Source: QHWK01 sp035259385 (GTDB lineage: Bacteria > Acidobacteriota > Vicinamibacteria > Vicinamibacterales > CAVVIG01). Taken from it: a stretch of DNA of 64,000 bases. Position 1 is the first letter of the stretch; each line of letters begins with the position of its first letter. The stretch covers positions 1 to 64,000 of the forward strand of contig DATFWL010000550.1 in assembly GCA_035259385.1 (NCBI GenBank), written 5' to 3'. Below, one piece after another: positions 32,945-41,070 of this stretch. The translations under genes were made by a program, and so were the position numbers. The notes under the pieces were generated by a model. That model was not told the DNA's origin and did not search any database. It worked only from the letters and a program-made list of their open reading frames with translations.

Positions 32945-32945
32945 C

Positions 32946-32978
32946 AGCTAGCCCCTAGCCCTAGCCCCTAGCCCCTAC
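32946..32978 (-). repeat. CTAGCCCC tandem repeat (G-rich on minus strand)
   Basis: Four to five units of CTAGCCCC/CTAGCCC; the minus strand reads like telomeric GGGGCTA and can form a G-quadruplex. Confidence 0.65.
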
Positions 32979-32985
32979 GGTTCCT

Positions 32986-35100
32986 TTACACGACCGGCTT
33001 GTGCAGCACCGGCGCGGGCTCCTCGGTCTTCTTCTTCCCACCGAGCCCCTGAATCTGCAGCGTCGGCTGCTCCTTGAGCACGTGCTGCCGATAGAGCCTG
33101 GCCATCTCCTCGTTATAGGCCGCGTCCTTCGCCGTCTCCTCGGGCGTCTTGTGCTGGCGCGCCTTCAGCTTCTCCTCGCGCGCGTTCTTCGCGATGCCGC
33201 GGTCGTCGAGATCCGTCTGCGCGCCGGCGCGGACCGCCTCCTCGTTCAGCTTCAGCGAATGCGCGGTGGACGACAGCGGCACCGCCTTGCCGCCGGCGAA
33301 GATCTCGTGGCGGCCATGCTCCTCGTACCACCGGGTGAGCGTCGCCGTCATGTGCATCTTCTCGATGATGTTGCGCCAGCCGATTCCCGTGTTGTACGCG
33401 CAGAACGAAATCTCGCCCTGCTGGGTGGCGTACGGGATGATGCACATCTCGGTGCGGCGGAAGTCGTAGTTGAAGAGATCCTGGAACCACATGCCGGCGA
33501 TGAAGAGGAAGTTCCAGCGATCGGCGCGGCGCTTCTCGATGTCGGCGGACGTACGATCGCCCTCGACCTTGCCGTAACCGCCCGACTGCGCCTTCTTCGT
33601 CGCGCCGAACGTCTTGTCGAACTTCTTCAGCAGGTCGCTGAGCTTGAAGTGTGTCGGCGACTGGAACGGATCGTAGTTGCGGACGACCGCGAGGGCGAGC
33701 CCGAGGACCGACAGGAACTTGCCGCGCGCGGCGTCGTTGATCTGCGCGAGATCCTTGGCGAGCCGCTCGGCCTTCAAGAACGCCGTCACCGGGACCGCTT
33801 CCTTCGTCTCCTTGTCGATCATCAGGCCCATGCCGACGCCGCAGTTCGGGTGGCAGCCGCAGGTGAGCTGGCCCCACTGCGCGTCCGGTCCGTGGACGAC
33901 GTCCGCCCAGTCGGTGAAGGTGCCCATGAACGAGATCGGGAACCAGTCGCGCGCCGGCTCGCCGAGTCCCGTCTGGTTCTTCACGTCGTGCGCCAGGTGC
34001 GACAGCGTGTAGCGCTGCGCCGCGCGCCGCTCGGGCGTCACCTCTTCGTCGCGCCCGGTGAAGCTCACCGGCTGGAACGACAGGAAGTTGATCTTCTTCG
34101 GGTTGTCGAGCGCGAACTCGATGATCCGCCCGACCTGCTCGTTGTTCACGCCGTTCACGATCGTGACGACCGGCACGATGTCCACGCCGGCCGAGTGCAG
34201 GTTCTCGATCGCGCGCAGCTTGACGTCGAACAGGTTGCCGACGCGGCGGTGCGAGTTCGCGGCGTTGCCGATGCCGTCGAACTGCAGGTACGCGTAGCGC
34301 AGGCCCGCCTCGGCCGCCGCCTTCGCGAACTCGGGGCTCTTGGCGAACTCGATGCCGTTGGTCGCCGCCTGCACCGAGTTGTAGCCGACCTTGCGCGAGT
34401 AGCGCACGGCGTCGAGGAACCACGGCGAGATCGTCGGCTCGCCGCCGGAGAACTGCACCGACATCTGCCGCTTCGGCTTGATGCTGATCGCGTTGTCCAG
34501 CACCATCTTGATGTCGTCCCAGCCGAGCTCGTGGACGAATCCCACCTGGTTCGCGTCCATGAAGCACGGGTCGCACATCATGTTGCAGCGGTTGGTGAGA
34601 TCGACGGTGAGCACCGAGCCGCGCCCGTGCTTGATCGTGCTCGAGCCGTGGTTGTGGAGCGTTTCGTCGTTGTGCGCGCGGATGTCACGCCCGGGAAAGA
34701 CATCCTCGAGATGTTTGAAGAACGCGGTGTCGATCGCCATCACGTCCTCGAAGTGGCCGTGGATGAGGCAGTCCTTCACCATCAGAATCTTGCCGTCGCG
34801 TTCGAGAATCGTCGCCTTGATCTCGCCGACCTTTTCGTTGAGGAGGACGCTCACGTCCTTCTTGCCGTCGAGAATCGCCTGACGCGCCTCGCGCACGCAG
34901 ATCGGACACAGCGAGTCGGTCTCGCGCGGCCATCCGAGCGGGGGCTTCGTCTTCTCGTACGATTTCAGCAGCGGCTTGTCGGACCAGGCGGGTGTGAAGG
35001 ACGGATTTTGTTTGATCTTGTTCAAACCGTTGAAGAGCGTCCATGCGCCGTTGGCCGCGATCGACAGGCCCTTCTCGACGTACTTGATTGGCTTGTGCAT
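32986..35100 (-). CDS. Radical SAM protein of the tetraether/membrane-spanning-lipid synthase (Tes/Mss) type
   Basis: 704 aa. The radical SAM cluster motif is C172-x3-C176-x2-C179 (TNRCNMMCDPC) with the SAM-binding GGEP at 219-222. The N-terminal extension holds C65PIC68 and C111LIHG, a rubredoxin- or zinc-ribbon-like pair, and the C-terminal half has LTCGCHPNCGVGMG and further Cys (EMCIIPYA, ISFCAYN), enough for auxiliary Fe-S clusters. This arrangement is that of archaeal Tes and its bacterial relatives, which join lipid tails through C-C bonds; that function is inferred here. The C-terminal about 80 residues are a charged, Lys/Glu-rich tail absent from the paralogue at 41071. TAAGAT 7 nt before the ATG implies a leaderless start. 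Confidence 0.82.
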   Translation of the reverse strand: MHKPIKYVEKGLSIAANGAWTLFNGLNKIKQNPSFTPAWSDKPLLKSYEKTKPPLGWPRETDSLCPICVREARQAILDGKKDVSVLLNEKVGEIKATILERDGKILMVKDCLIHGHFEDVMAIDTAFFKHLEDVFPGRDIRAHNDETLHNHGSSTIKHGRGSVLTVDLTNRCNMMCDPCFMDANQVGFVHELGWDDIKMVLDNAISIKPKRQMSVQFSGGEPTISPWFLDAVRYSRKVGYNSVQAATNGIEFAKSPEFAKAAAEAGLRYAYLQFDGIGNAANSHRRVGNLFDVKLRAIENLHSAGVDIVPVVTIVNGVNNEQVGRIIEFALDNPKKINFLSFQPVSFTGRDEEVTPERRAAQRYTLSHLAHDVKNQTGLGEPARDWFPISFMGTFTDWADVVHGPDAQWGQLTCGCHPNCGVGMGLMIDKETKEAVPVTAFLKAERLAKDLAQINDAARGKFLSVLGLALAVVRNYDPFQSPTHFKLSDLLKKFDKTFGATKKAQSGGYGKVEGDRTSADIEKRRADRWNFLFIAGMWFQDLFNYDFRRTEMCIIPYATQQGEISFCAYNTGIGWRNIIEKMHMTATLTRWYEEHGRHEIFAGGKAVPLSSTAHSLKLNEEAVRAGAQTDLDDRGIAKNAREEKLKARQHKTPEETAKDAAYNEEMARLYRQHVLKEQPTLQIQGLGGKKKTEEPAPVLHKPVV

Positions 35101-35107
35101 GCGCTAA

Positions 35108-35113
35108 ATCTTA
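35108..35113 (-). promoter_or_regulatory. -10 box (TAAGAT) for first radical SAM gene
   Basis: TAAGAT on the minus strand ends 7 nt before the ATG at 35100; no ribosome binding site. Confidence 0.5.
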
Positions 35114-35245
35114 GAGCACGAATGGCTTACGACGATTACATTTCCAGCGAACGGTCCCCTCGCGCAGCGAACGGGCACTAGCCGACACCGGACGGTCACA
35201 GCACACCCGCCCCCACCTGCGCGAACGAAATAATTTGCAGGAAGT

Positions 35246-35275
35246 TGCATTTAAATGCACGAGCTGTCATAGAAT
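35246..35275 (+). promoter_or_regulatory. Palindrome plus promoter upstream of cupredoxin gene
   Basis: A perfect 14-bp palindrome TGCATTTAAATGCA (35246-35259) overlaps a TTGCAT -35-like box and is followed by TAGAAT (35270-35275). AT-rich in an otherwise GC-rich window, it looks like a regulator binding site on the promoter. Confidence 0.55.
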
Positions 35276-35311
35276 GAGGCCGCTCAACCACAAATTCATA
35301 AGGAGGACGTA

Positions 35312-35845
35312 ATGAACAGAGCGATGCGGATCTCGGTTGCGGTCGGGCTGGCGGCCGCCCTCACAGGAGTGGCGGCCACGCTGACAGCCGAGCAGAGCGC
35401 GCAAGTCGTTCAGGTTCGCGATGACTGCGATCCGGCCACGTTTAATGCCGATCCGCCCGTTGGGCCAGGCCTTGGCCCGATCTGCGAGGGCAACGGCGAC
35501 ACGACGTTCGGCGAATTCATCGCGGAACTGCGGGCGACGAAGGTGGCGGAGGAGTGGCGGTTCAATCCCGATCGGATGAGCGAGCCGCGGCCCATCGTCG
35601 CGCACAACCGCGGCGGCGAGACACACTCGTTCACCAGGGTCGCCAAGTTTGGCGGCGGCCAAGTCCCCGTCCTGAACACGCTGTCGGGGAACGACAAATT
35701 CCTCGCGCCGGAGTGCTTCGACAAGAAGGTCGGTGGAACCTTCATCGGACCCGGCCACGATTTGAACGTCGATAGCGTGCAGGGCGGGGACCAGTTCCAA
35801 TGCTGTATCCACCCCTGGATGCGGACGACGGTCAGAAATCGGTAG
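35312..35845 (+). CDS. Exported cupredoxin-like protein
   Basis: 177 aa with a signal peptide (cut near ATLTA). The C-terminal half has type-1 copper ligands in the expected order: His in NRGGETHSF, then Cys, His and Met in FQCCIHPWMRTTV. The domain is that of small blue-copper or cupredoxin-like proteins that carry electrons or bind copper in the periplasm. The N-terminal part (RDDCDPATFNA, DTTFGEFIAEL) is not assigned. AGGAGG precedes the ATG. It is monocistronic, with a palindrome-bearing promoter. Confidence 0.82.
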   Translation: MNRAMRISVAVGLAAALTGVAATLTAEQSAQVVQVRDDCDPATFNADPPVGPGLGPICEGNGDTTFGEFIAELRATKVAEEWRFNPDRMSEPRPIVAHNRGGETHSFTRVAKFGGGQVPVLNTLSGNDKFLAPECFDKKVGGTFIGPGHDLNVDSVQGGDQFQCCIHPWMRTTVRNR

Positions 35846-35912
35846 GTCCAGGTAGCGTGGAAGTCAGGAACGTCGGGTAAGTCGGGAAATCGAATATGTC
35901 GGACAGAAATGC

Positions 35913-35951
35913 AAAAGGGCGCGACCGCGTGAGCGGCGATCGCGCCCTTTT
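35913..35951. terminator. Bidirectional intrinsic terminator
   Basis: Perfect 12-bp arms AAAAGGGCGCGA and TCGCGCCCTTTT with an inner CCGC/GCGG stem. It lies between the convergent cupredoxin and TonB receptor genes and gives a U-run on both strands. Confidence 0.85.
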
Positions 35952-35953
35952 CA

Positions 35954-35985
35954 GCTAGCCCCGAGCCCCCGGCCCCGAGCCCCTC
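35954..35985 (-). repeat. CTAGCCCC-type repeat
   Basis: C-rich block joined to the terminator hairpin, the same pairing as at 32904-32978, so hairpin plus C-run is one repeated element. Confidence 0.55.
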
Positions 35986-35986
35986 T

Positions 35987-38905
35987 TCAGAAGTTCATCT
36001 GCACGCCGAACCGGATGTAACGGCCGTCGACAATCTGCGTTGGCGTCATCCACAGGTTCGTGCCCGCGTTCGCATACGTCTCGTTGACGCGGACCACGGT
36101 CCCGGCGTTGAACAGGTTGAAGACGTCCATGAACCCCTGCATCTTCAGCCGATCGACCCTGAACGTCTTGCCCAGTCGCATATCCAGCCGGTTCTGATAG
36201 TCGAGGAACATCGTGCTCGGCTGGACCAGGTTGATGATGCTCGACGCGGCGCCGGTGGTCGAACCGATGATCGGCCGTCCCGCGACGACCGACGTCACCG
36301 TGTAGTTCGCACTGACGTTTGGCCCGGGAATCGACGCAAACGTCCCGCTCAGCTGGATATCGTACGGGAAGGAATACGCCGCGGATGCCTTGAACGATGT
36401 GCGGAACAGGCCGGCAAGTCCTACACCGGCGGCAGGCAGCGTTGAATCGCAGAACCGGACCCGGTTCGGGTTGTCGCGCGCGCTGCCTACCGGGTCGCCA
36501 TTGGTGACGTTGTCGCCGTCGCACGTCGTCGAGACGCGCCGGTCGGTGGTGACACCGCCGAACACGAGATACTTCGCGCCGCGCGCGTTCACCGTGAATT
36601 CCACGCCGTCGTAATTGGTCTTGTTCTGGGTCGAGTAGGTGATCAGGTTGTCGGTCGCGATGCCCACCTTGCCGGGGTTCAACGTGTACATCGTGATCGG
36701 CTGTCCCGACAGCGCCAGCCGCGTGTCGGTCGGCGTGTTGATGGTGTACGTCGTCCAGTCGCCCGCAGTCAGATTCTGATTGTCGGTGGCCTGAATGTTG
36801 TAGTACTCGCGGTGATAGTAGCCGGCGGTCGCCGACAGCCGCGGCCGGAGCTCGCGCTGCAGCACGGCGCTGTATTCCCAGTTGTAGCCGCGCGGCAGAT
36901 TGGGATCCGGTCGCGACGTGATCTGACCGAAGTTCGACGTGCCGCCGATCACCTCGTTCACCTGAATCGAGCCGTCCGGGTTCAGGATCGTGTTGTCACG
37001 GTTCGCGTCGTTCCAGGTGCGCATCTGCGTCGCGCCGTTCATGCCGTTGAACGTCTGCGCGAAGCCGGCCGCCTGCGACGCGACGTACTTGCCGACGTTC
37101 CCCTTCACGGCGGTTTTGCCGTCGCCGGTCAGATCGAACGACGCCGCAAAGCGGACCGCCCAGTCGTTCCAGTTCGGCACGTTGGGAATCTCGGGGAAGT
37201 TTCGCGGGCCGATCCAGGTCGACGCGGCCGACGACTCCGCCGGGATCGACGCGTTGAAGTGCTCGAAGCGCGCGCCGTAGTTGAGCGTCAGCCGGTTCAT
37301 CGTCCAGGCGTCCTGCGCGTAGGCGCCCAAGTCGCTGTTGACGTTCTGGATGCCCGTCGTCGGCGTGTTGTAGACGACGGCCTGGAACGGGAAGTCGGTG
37401 AGCGGAATATTCGTGCCGGGAACGACGGTGTTCACCGTGATGAGGGTGTTGATGTCGGCCTTTTCGATGAAGGTTCGCGAATTCTGTCCCCAGAGGTCCG
37501 TCATCCCGACCTTGATCGCGTGCGAGCCGGTCACGTAGCTCGCCGACGCGAGGATGTTGTAGTCCTTGGTCGTGCTCGAATACTCCGGGATGAGGTAGCC
37601 GCAGCGGCCGCTCAACAGGCCAGTGGATCCGTTGAGGTGCGCCAGCGTCGTCCCGCCGGGGGCCGTCCGCGAGCAGTCCTGCTCGTAGGGCTGGTCGTAG
37701 TAGGCCAGGCCAGCTTCGAACAGCAGCTTGTTCGAATGCGCGCGCGTCCATCGCACCTGCGGGATCCAGCCGACGCCGAAGGCGTCGGTCGACGCCTCCG
37801 GCGTCGTCGTCGCGAGGGTGTTGAAGCCGTTGAAGAACTCCCCGTTGTACTGCTTTTCGATGTAGGCGCGAATCTTGTCCTTGCTCGTCGCCGCCCACGT
37901 CACGCGCCCCACCGCACTGTAATTGCCCATGAGGTTGCGGTAGGCCTGGCTGCCGTCGGGGAATTTCGCGCTCGGGACGTAGACCTTCGTGTCCTGATAC
38001 TTGTACGTGAAGTAGAACCACACCTTGTCCTGCATCAACGGTCCGCCGAACGACGGGTTGATCTGCCAGTCGTAGGCGGTGCCGGCGATCAGGACGCCTG
38101 CTGCCTTCACGGCGTCCGAGCGGTTGTCGGCCTGGAGGCCACTCCCCTGGTACTGCGCGAACAGTGATCCGGAAAACTTGTTGCCGCCGTCTTTCGGGAC
38201 CTGGTTGACGCGGATGCCGCTGCTCTGGATTTCGGCCGACTGCGATCCCGTCGTGTAGCTCAGCTCCTGCACGGCCGCATCGTTCATGTAGAAGCCGCTG
38301 AACTGGCCGCTGCCGCACAGGTTGTTCACCCGCAGACCGTCGATCGCCATCGTGAAGTCGGTCGTCGAGGATCCGTGCACGGTGAGGTTGTATTGCCCCA
38401 GGACGAACGGCGTCACCGTGGTACCGGGAATCAGCAGCGCGCGCGCCGGCGTATTGCGGATCGGCGTCGGAATCGCGTCGAGCACGTCGCGGTTCGCGAC
38501 GATCGTCGACTGGTTGTTGATCACGTCGACCGCCGGCGTCTCGCCGGTGACGGTCAGCGTTTCTTCCACCGCGCCGACCGACAGTTCCGCGGTCACCTGC
38601 GCGGTGAAGGTGCCTTCGAGGACGATGTCGGCTCGCTTGACGGTCTTGAAGCCGGCGAGCGTGAACGACACCTGATATGTCCCCGGAACGAGGTCGACGA
38701 TCTTGTACTGACCGGCCGCGTCGGTGATCACGGAGCGCGACTTTTCAATCAGTGCGGGGCTCGAGGCTTCGACGGTCACTCCGGGCAGGACAGCGCCAGT
38801 GCCGTCCCTGACGACGCCCGCGATCGCCGCTTGCGCATGGCTGGTTGCGGGCAACAGCAGCACGGCAGCCGAAAGCATGGCCGCACAAAGCAGGACTCGA
38901 CGCAT
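35987..38905 (-). CDS. TonB-dependent outer-membrane receptor
   Basis: 972 aa. A signal peptide ends after SHAQA, then a carboxypeptidase-regulatory-like domain (IAGVVRDGTGAVLPGVTVEA.., PGTYQVSFTLAGFKTV), a plug (about 110-240; VHGSSTTDFTMAIDGLRV) and a beta-barrel ending in Phe (RFGVQMNF). It is the same architecture as the receptor at 20605 but only distantly similar. ATG 38905 is chosen: GGAGGGAG lies just upstream and the signal peptide starts there, whereas the frame runs open to 39052. The ligand is unknown. Confidence 0.93.
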   Translation of the reverse strand: MRRVLLCAAMLSAAVLLLPATSHAQAAIAGVVRDGTGAVLPGVTVEASSPALIEKSRSVITDAAGQYKIVDLVPGTYQVSFTLAGFKTVKRADIVLEGTFTAQVTAELSVGAVEETLTVTGETPAVDVINNQSTIVANRDVLDAIPTPIRNTPARALLIPGTTVTPFVLGQYNLTVHGSSTTDFTMAIDGLRVNNLCGSGQFSGFYMNDAAVQELSYTTGSQSAEIQSSGIRVNQVPKDGGNKFSGSLFAQYQGSGLQADNRSDAVKAAGVLIAGTAYDWQINPSFGGPLMQDKVWFYFTYKYQDTKVYVPSAKFPDGSQAYRNLMGNYSAVGRVTWAATSKDKIRAYIEKQYNGEFFNGFNTLATTTPEASTDAFGVGWIPQVRWTRAHSNKLLFEAGLAYYDQPYEQDCSRTAPGGTTLAHLNGSTGLLSGRCGYLIPEYSSTTKDYNILASASYVTGSHAIKVGMTDLWGQNSRTFIEKADINTLITVNTVVPGTNIPLTDFPFQAVVYNTPTTGIQNVNSDLGAYAQDAWTMNRLTLNYGARFEHFNASIPAESSAASTWIGPRNFPEIPNVPNWNDWAVRFAASFDLTGDGKTAVKGNVGKYVASQAAGFAQTFNGMNGATQMRTWNDANRDNTILNPDGSIQVNEVIGGTSNFGQITSRPDPNLPRGYNWEYSAVLQRELRPRLSATAGYYHREYYNIQATDNQNLTAGDWTTYTINTPTDTRLALSGQPITMYTLNPGKVGIATDNLITYSTQNKTNYDGVEFTVNARGAKYLVFGGVTTDRRVSTTCDGDNVTNGDPVGSARDNPNRVRFCDSTLPAAGVGLAGLFRTSFKASAAYSFPYDIQLSGTFASIPGPNVSANYTVTSVVAGRPIIGSTTGAASSIINLVQPSTMFLDYQNRLDMRLGKTFRVDRLKMQGFMDVFNLFNAGTVVRVNETYANAGTNLWMTPTQIVDGRYIRFGVQMNF

Positions 38906-39130
38906 GACGGTCTCCCTCCGAGGTTGTAAGTGAATGTAGACCGGCACGGTACGGTGCGGCTGGTTGCGTGTCAAGGCGAAACTGAGACCGAAACGAATAG
39001 TTTCTGGCGGAGATCCGGCCCGCCGGACCGGATGTCTGCCGGGGCGGCGCACGCCGAGCCACGCACGTGAGCGGTGGAGTGGATCGCGACGCTGCGCGCG
39101 TAGGGACGGCGTCGAGCGTCAGGTCCGACG

Positions 39131-39880
39131 CTAAATCCCGAGCCGATCCTTCAGCGCGCGCACGCGATCCCGCGAGACACTCAGCTCGGTCTTGGCTTCA
39201 TCCTTGAGCCGGACCAGCACGCCGCCGTCGACGGCCGGGAAGAGCTCCTGCACGAACGGGATGTTGACGATCGTCGCCCGGTGGATGCGCGCGAAGCGCC
39301 GCGGGTCGAGCCGTTCCTCGAGCTCGGTCAGCGTGAAGTCGATCACGTGCTCGCGGCCGCTGGCGCAGGCGAAGGTGAGCTTGTCCTTCGAAAAGAAGTG
39401 GCTCACGCGCGCGACGTCGAGGATTGTCGTGCGTTCTCCGACCCGCGATGCGATCCGCTCGAGTCTGCGGGCCGGCGACAGCGCCGCGGCCAGCTCGCGC
39501 GCGAGCGCCCGGACGTCGTGCGGCGGGTGCGGCGCCAGCCGCTCGGCCTTGTCGAGCGCGCGCGCCAGCCGCTCGGGATCGATCGGCTTGAGCAGGTAGT
39601 CGATGGAGTTCACCGCGAACGCGTCGATGGCGTAGCGGTCGTACGCGGTCGTGAATATGACGGTGACGTCGCGGTCGAGCCGTTCGAGCAGCTGAAATCC
39701 GGTGAGCCCCGGCATCTGGATGTCGAGGAACAGGATGTCGACGTCGTGGGCTTGCAGGAACGCGAGCGCGATCTCGGGGTCCGTTGACGATCCGACGATC
39801 GTCACGCGCCCGTTCGCGTCGAGCAGCCGCTGCAGTCGCTGCACCGCCAGCTTTTCGTCGTCGAGAATGTAGACGCGCAT
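39131..39880 (-). CDS. LytR/AlgR-type response regulator (LytTR)
   Basis: 249 aa. The receiver domain has the acidic pair in YILDDEK, phospho-acceptor Asp in DILFLDIQMPG, Thr in IFTTAYD and Lys in DYLLKPID. A LytTR DNA-binding domain follows (about 145-245; IHRATIVNIPFVQELFP, LSVSRDRVRALKDRLGI). Phosphorylated by the kinase encoded upstream (3 nt gap), it would bind direct repeats at target promoters. Confidence 0.94.
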   Translation of the reverse strand: MRVYILDDEKLAVQRLQRLLDANGRVTIVGSSTDPEIALAFLQAHDVDILFLDIQMPGLTGFQLLERLDRDVTVIFTTAYDRYAIDAFAVNSIDYLLKPIDPERLARALDKAERLAPHPPHDVRALARELAAALSPARRLERIASRVGERTTILDVARVSHFFSKDKLTFACASGREHVIDFTLTELEERLDPRRFARIHRATIVNIPFVQELFPAVDGGVLVRLKDEAKTELSVSRDRVRALKDRLGI

Positions 39881-39883
39881 CGA

Positions 39884-40987
39884 TCAGGGGTTCGTGGCCG
39901 CTCCCGCCGGCACCTCGATCGCGACCGACGTCCTGCCAGCGCGGCTCTCGACCGCGAGTGACGCTCGATCGCCGAACAACATCTGCAGACGCCGGTCGAG
40001 CAGATCCAACCCGTGGCCGGGCGGCCGCGCCGACGCCTCGAACCCGGGTCCGTCGTCCTCGACGGTGATCCGGAGCCGGCGTTCTCCAGCCGCCGCGCGC
40101 ACATGGATCGACGCTCCGTCGCGGCGCGGCGAGACCGCGTACTTGACGCTGTTCTCCACCAGCGTCTGCAGCGCCATGCGCGGCACCGGCAGCCGCCCCG
40201 CGCCGTCGACCACCTCCAGCGAGTAGCGCAGCCGATCGCCGAAGCGCACCCGCTCGATATCGAGATAGGCACGGACGATTTTCAGTTCTTCTTCGAGCGG
40301 GACGATCGGTGTCGCCGTGCTGTCGAGCGCCGATCGCAGTAGCGACGCCAGCTGCCCGATCATCTTCTCGGCGCCGGCCGGGTCGTCGTGCACGAGCGCC
40401 GCGATCGCGTTCAGCGTGTTGAACAGGAAATGCGGCTGCACCCGCGACTCGATCGACGCGAGCTGCGCTTCGGCGGCGAGGCGCCGCGCCTCGGCCTCGT
40501 CGCGCTCCTTGGTCCGCAGCGCGACAGTCGCCTCATCCAGGCGCCGCCGCATGGTCTCGACGACGGTGACGAAGATTCCGAAGATCAGCGTGATGACGAT
40601 CGACGCTTTCAGCGAGCCGGCCATCCAGGTGGCGACGATGCCACCGCCGTGCAGATAGCCGACCGCGGCAAGGATCAGGATCGTCACGAAGCTGCCGGCC
40701 AGCGCGATGCCGACCATCGTCGCGATCAGCACGATCCAGTCGAGCGGGAACCGGTAGCGGCACGACACCGCGCGGGCGACGCGCGGCATGACGACGCCGA
40801 GCATGGGGCCGATGACGAACGAGAAGAGCAGCGAGACGGCGAAGGCCTCGACGAGCCGCCGCGGCGGCGTGCGCAGGCTGACGCCGCCATAGAAGACCGT
40901 CACGACGATCGAGGCGGCGATGCTGGCGCCGGTCACGCGCGCCCAGTACACGCGCGAGAGGCGCCGCGGCCGCTCGGACTTGCCCAT
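39884..40987 (-). CDS. LytS-type membrane sensor histidine kinase
   Basis: 367 aa. Four or more membrane helices fill the first about 150 residues, then a coiled linker (EERDEAEARRLAAEAQL-like) and the His_kinase domain with the phospho-acceptor His in RVQPHFLFNTLNAIAALV. The ATPase domain has LVENSVKYAV and EDDGPGFE. It works with the LytTR regulator downstream. The pair lies on the same strand directly downstream of the lipid-cluster radical SAM gene. A TAACGT box 7 nt before the ATG suggests an own leaderless promoter. Confidence 0.93.
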   Translation of the reverse strand: MGKSERPRRLSRVYWARVTGASIAASIVVTVFYGGVSLRTPPRRLVEAFAVSLLFSFVIGPMLGVVMPRVARAVSCRYRFPLDWIVLIATMVGIALAGSFVTILILAAVGYLHGGGIVATWMAGSLKASIVITLIFGIFVTVVETMRRRLDEATVALRTKERDEAEARRLAAEAQLASIESRVQPHFLFNTLNAIAALVHDDPAGAEKMIGQLASLLRSALDSTATPIVPLEEELKIVRAYLDIERVRFGDRLRYSLEVVDGAGRLPVPRMALQTLVENSVKYAVSPRRDGASIHVRAAAGERRLRITVEDDGPGFEASARPPGHGLDLLDRRLQMLFGDRASLAVESRAGRTSVAIEVPAGAATNP

Positions 40988-40994
40988 CGTTCAG

Positions 40995-41000
40995 ACGTTA
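40995..41000 (-). promoter_or_regulatory. -10 box (TAACGT) for the kinase-regulator operon
   Basis: TAACGT on the minus strand ends 7 nt before the ATG at 40987 without a ribosome binding site. Confidence 0.5.
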
Positions 41001-41070
41001 CGCGAGACGAGCTCCGGACGTCGAGATTGGCGGATGAAGGGTGTGTTTTTCCGATGCAGGGGAACCCGCG

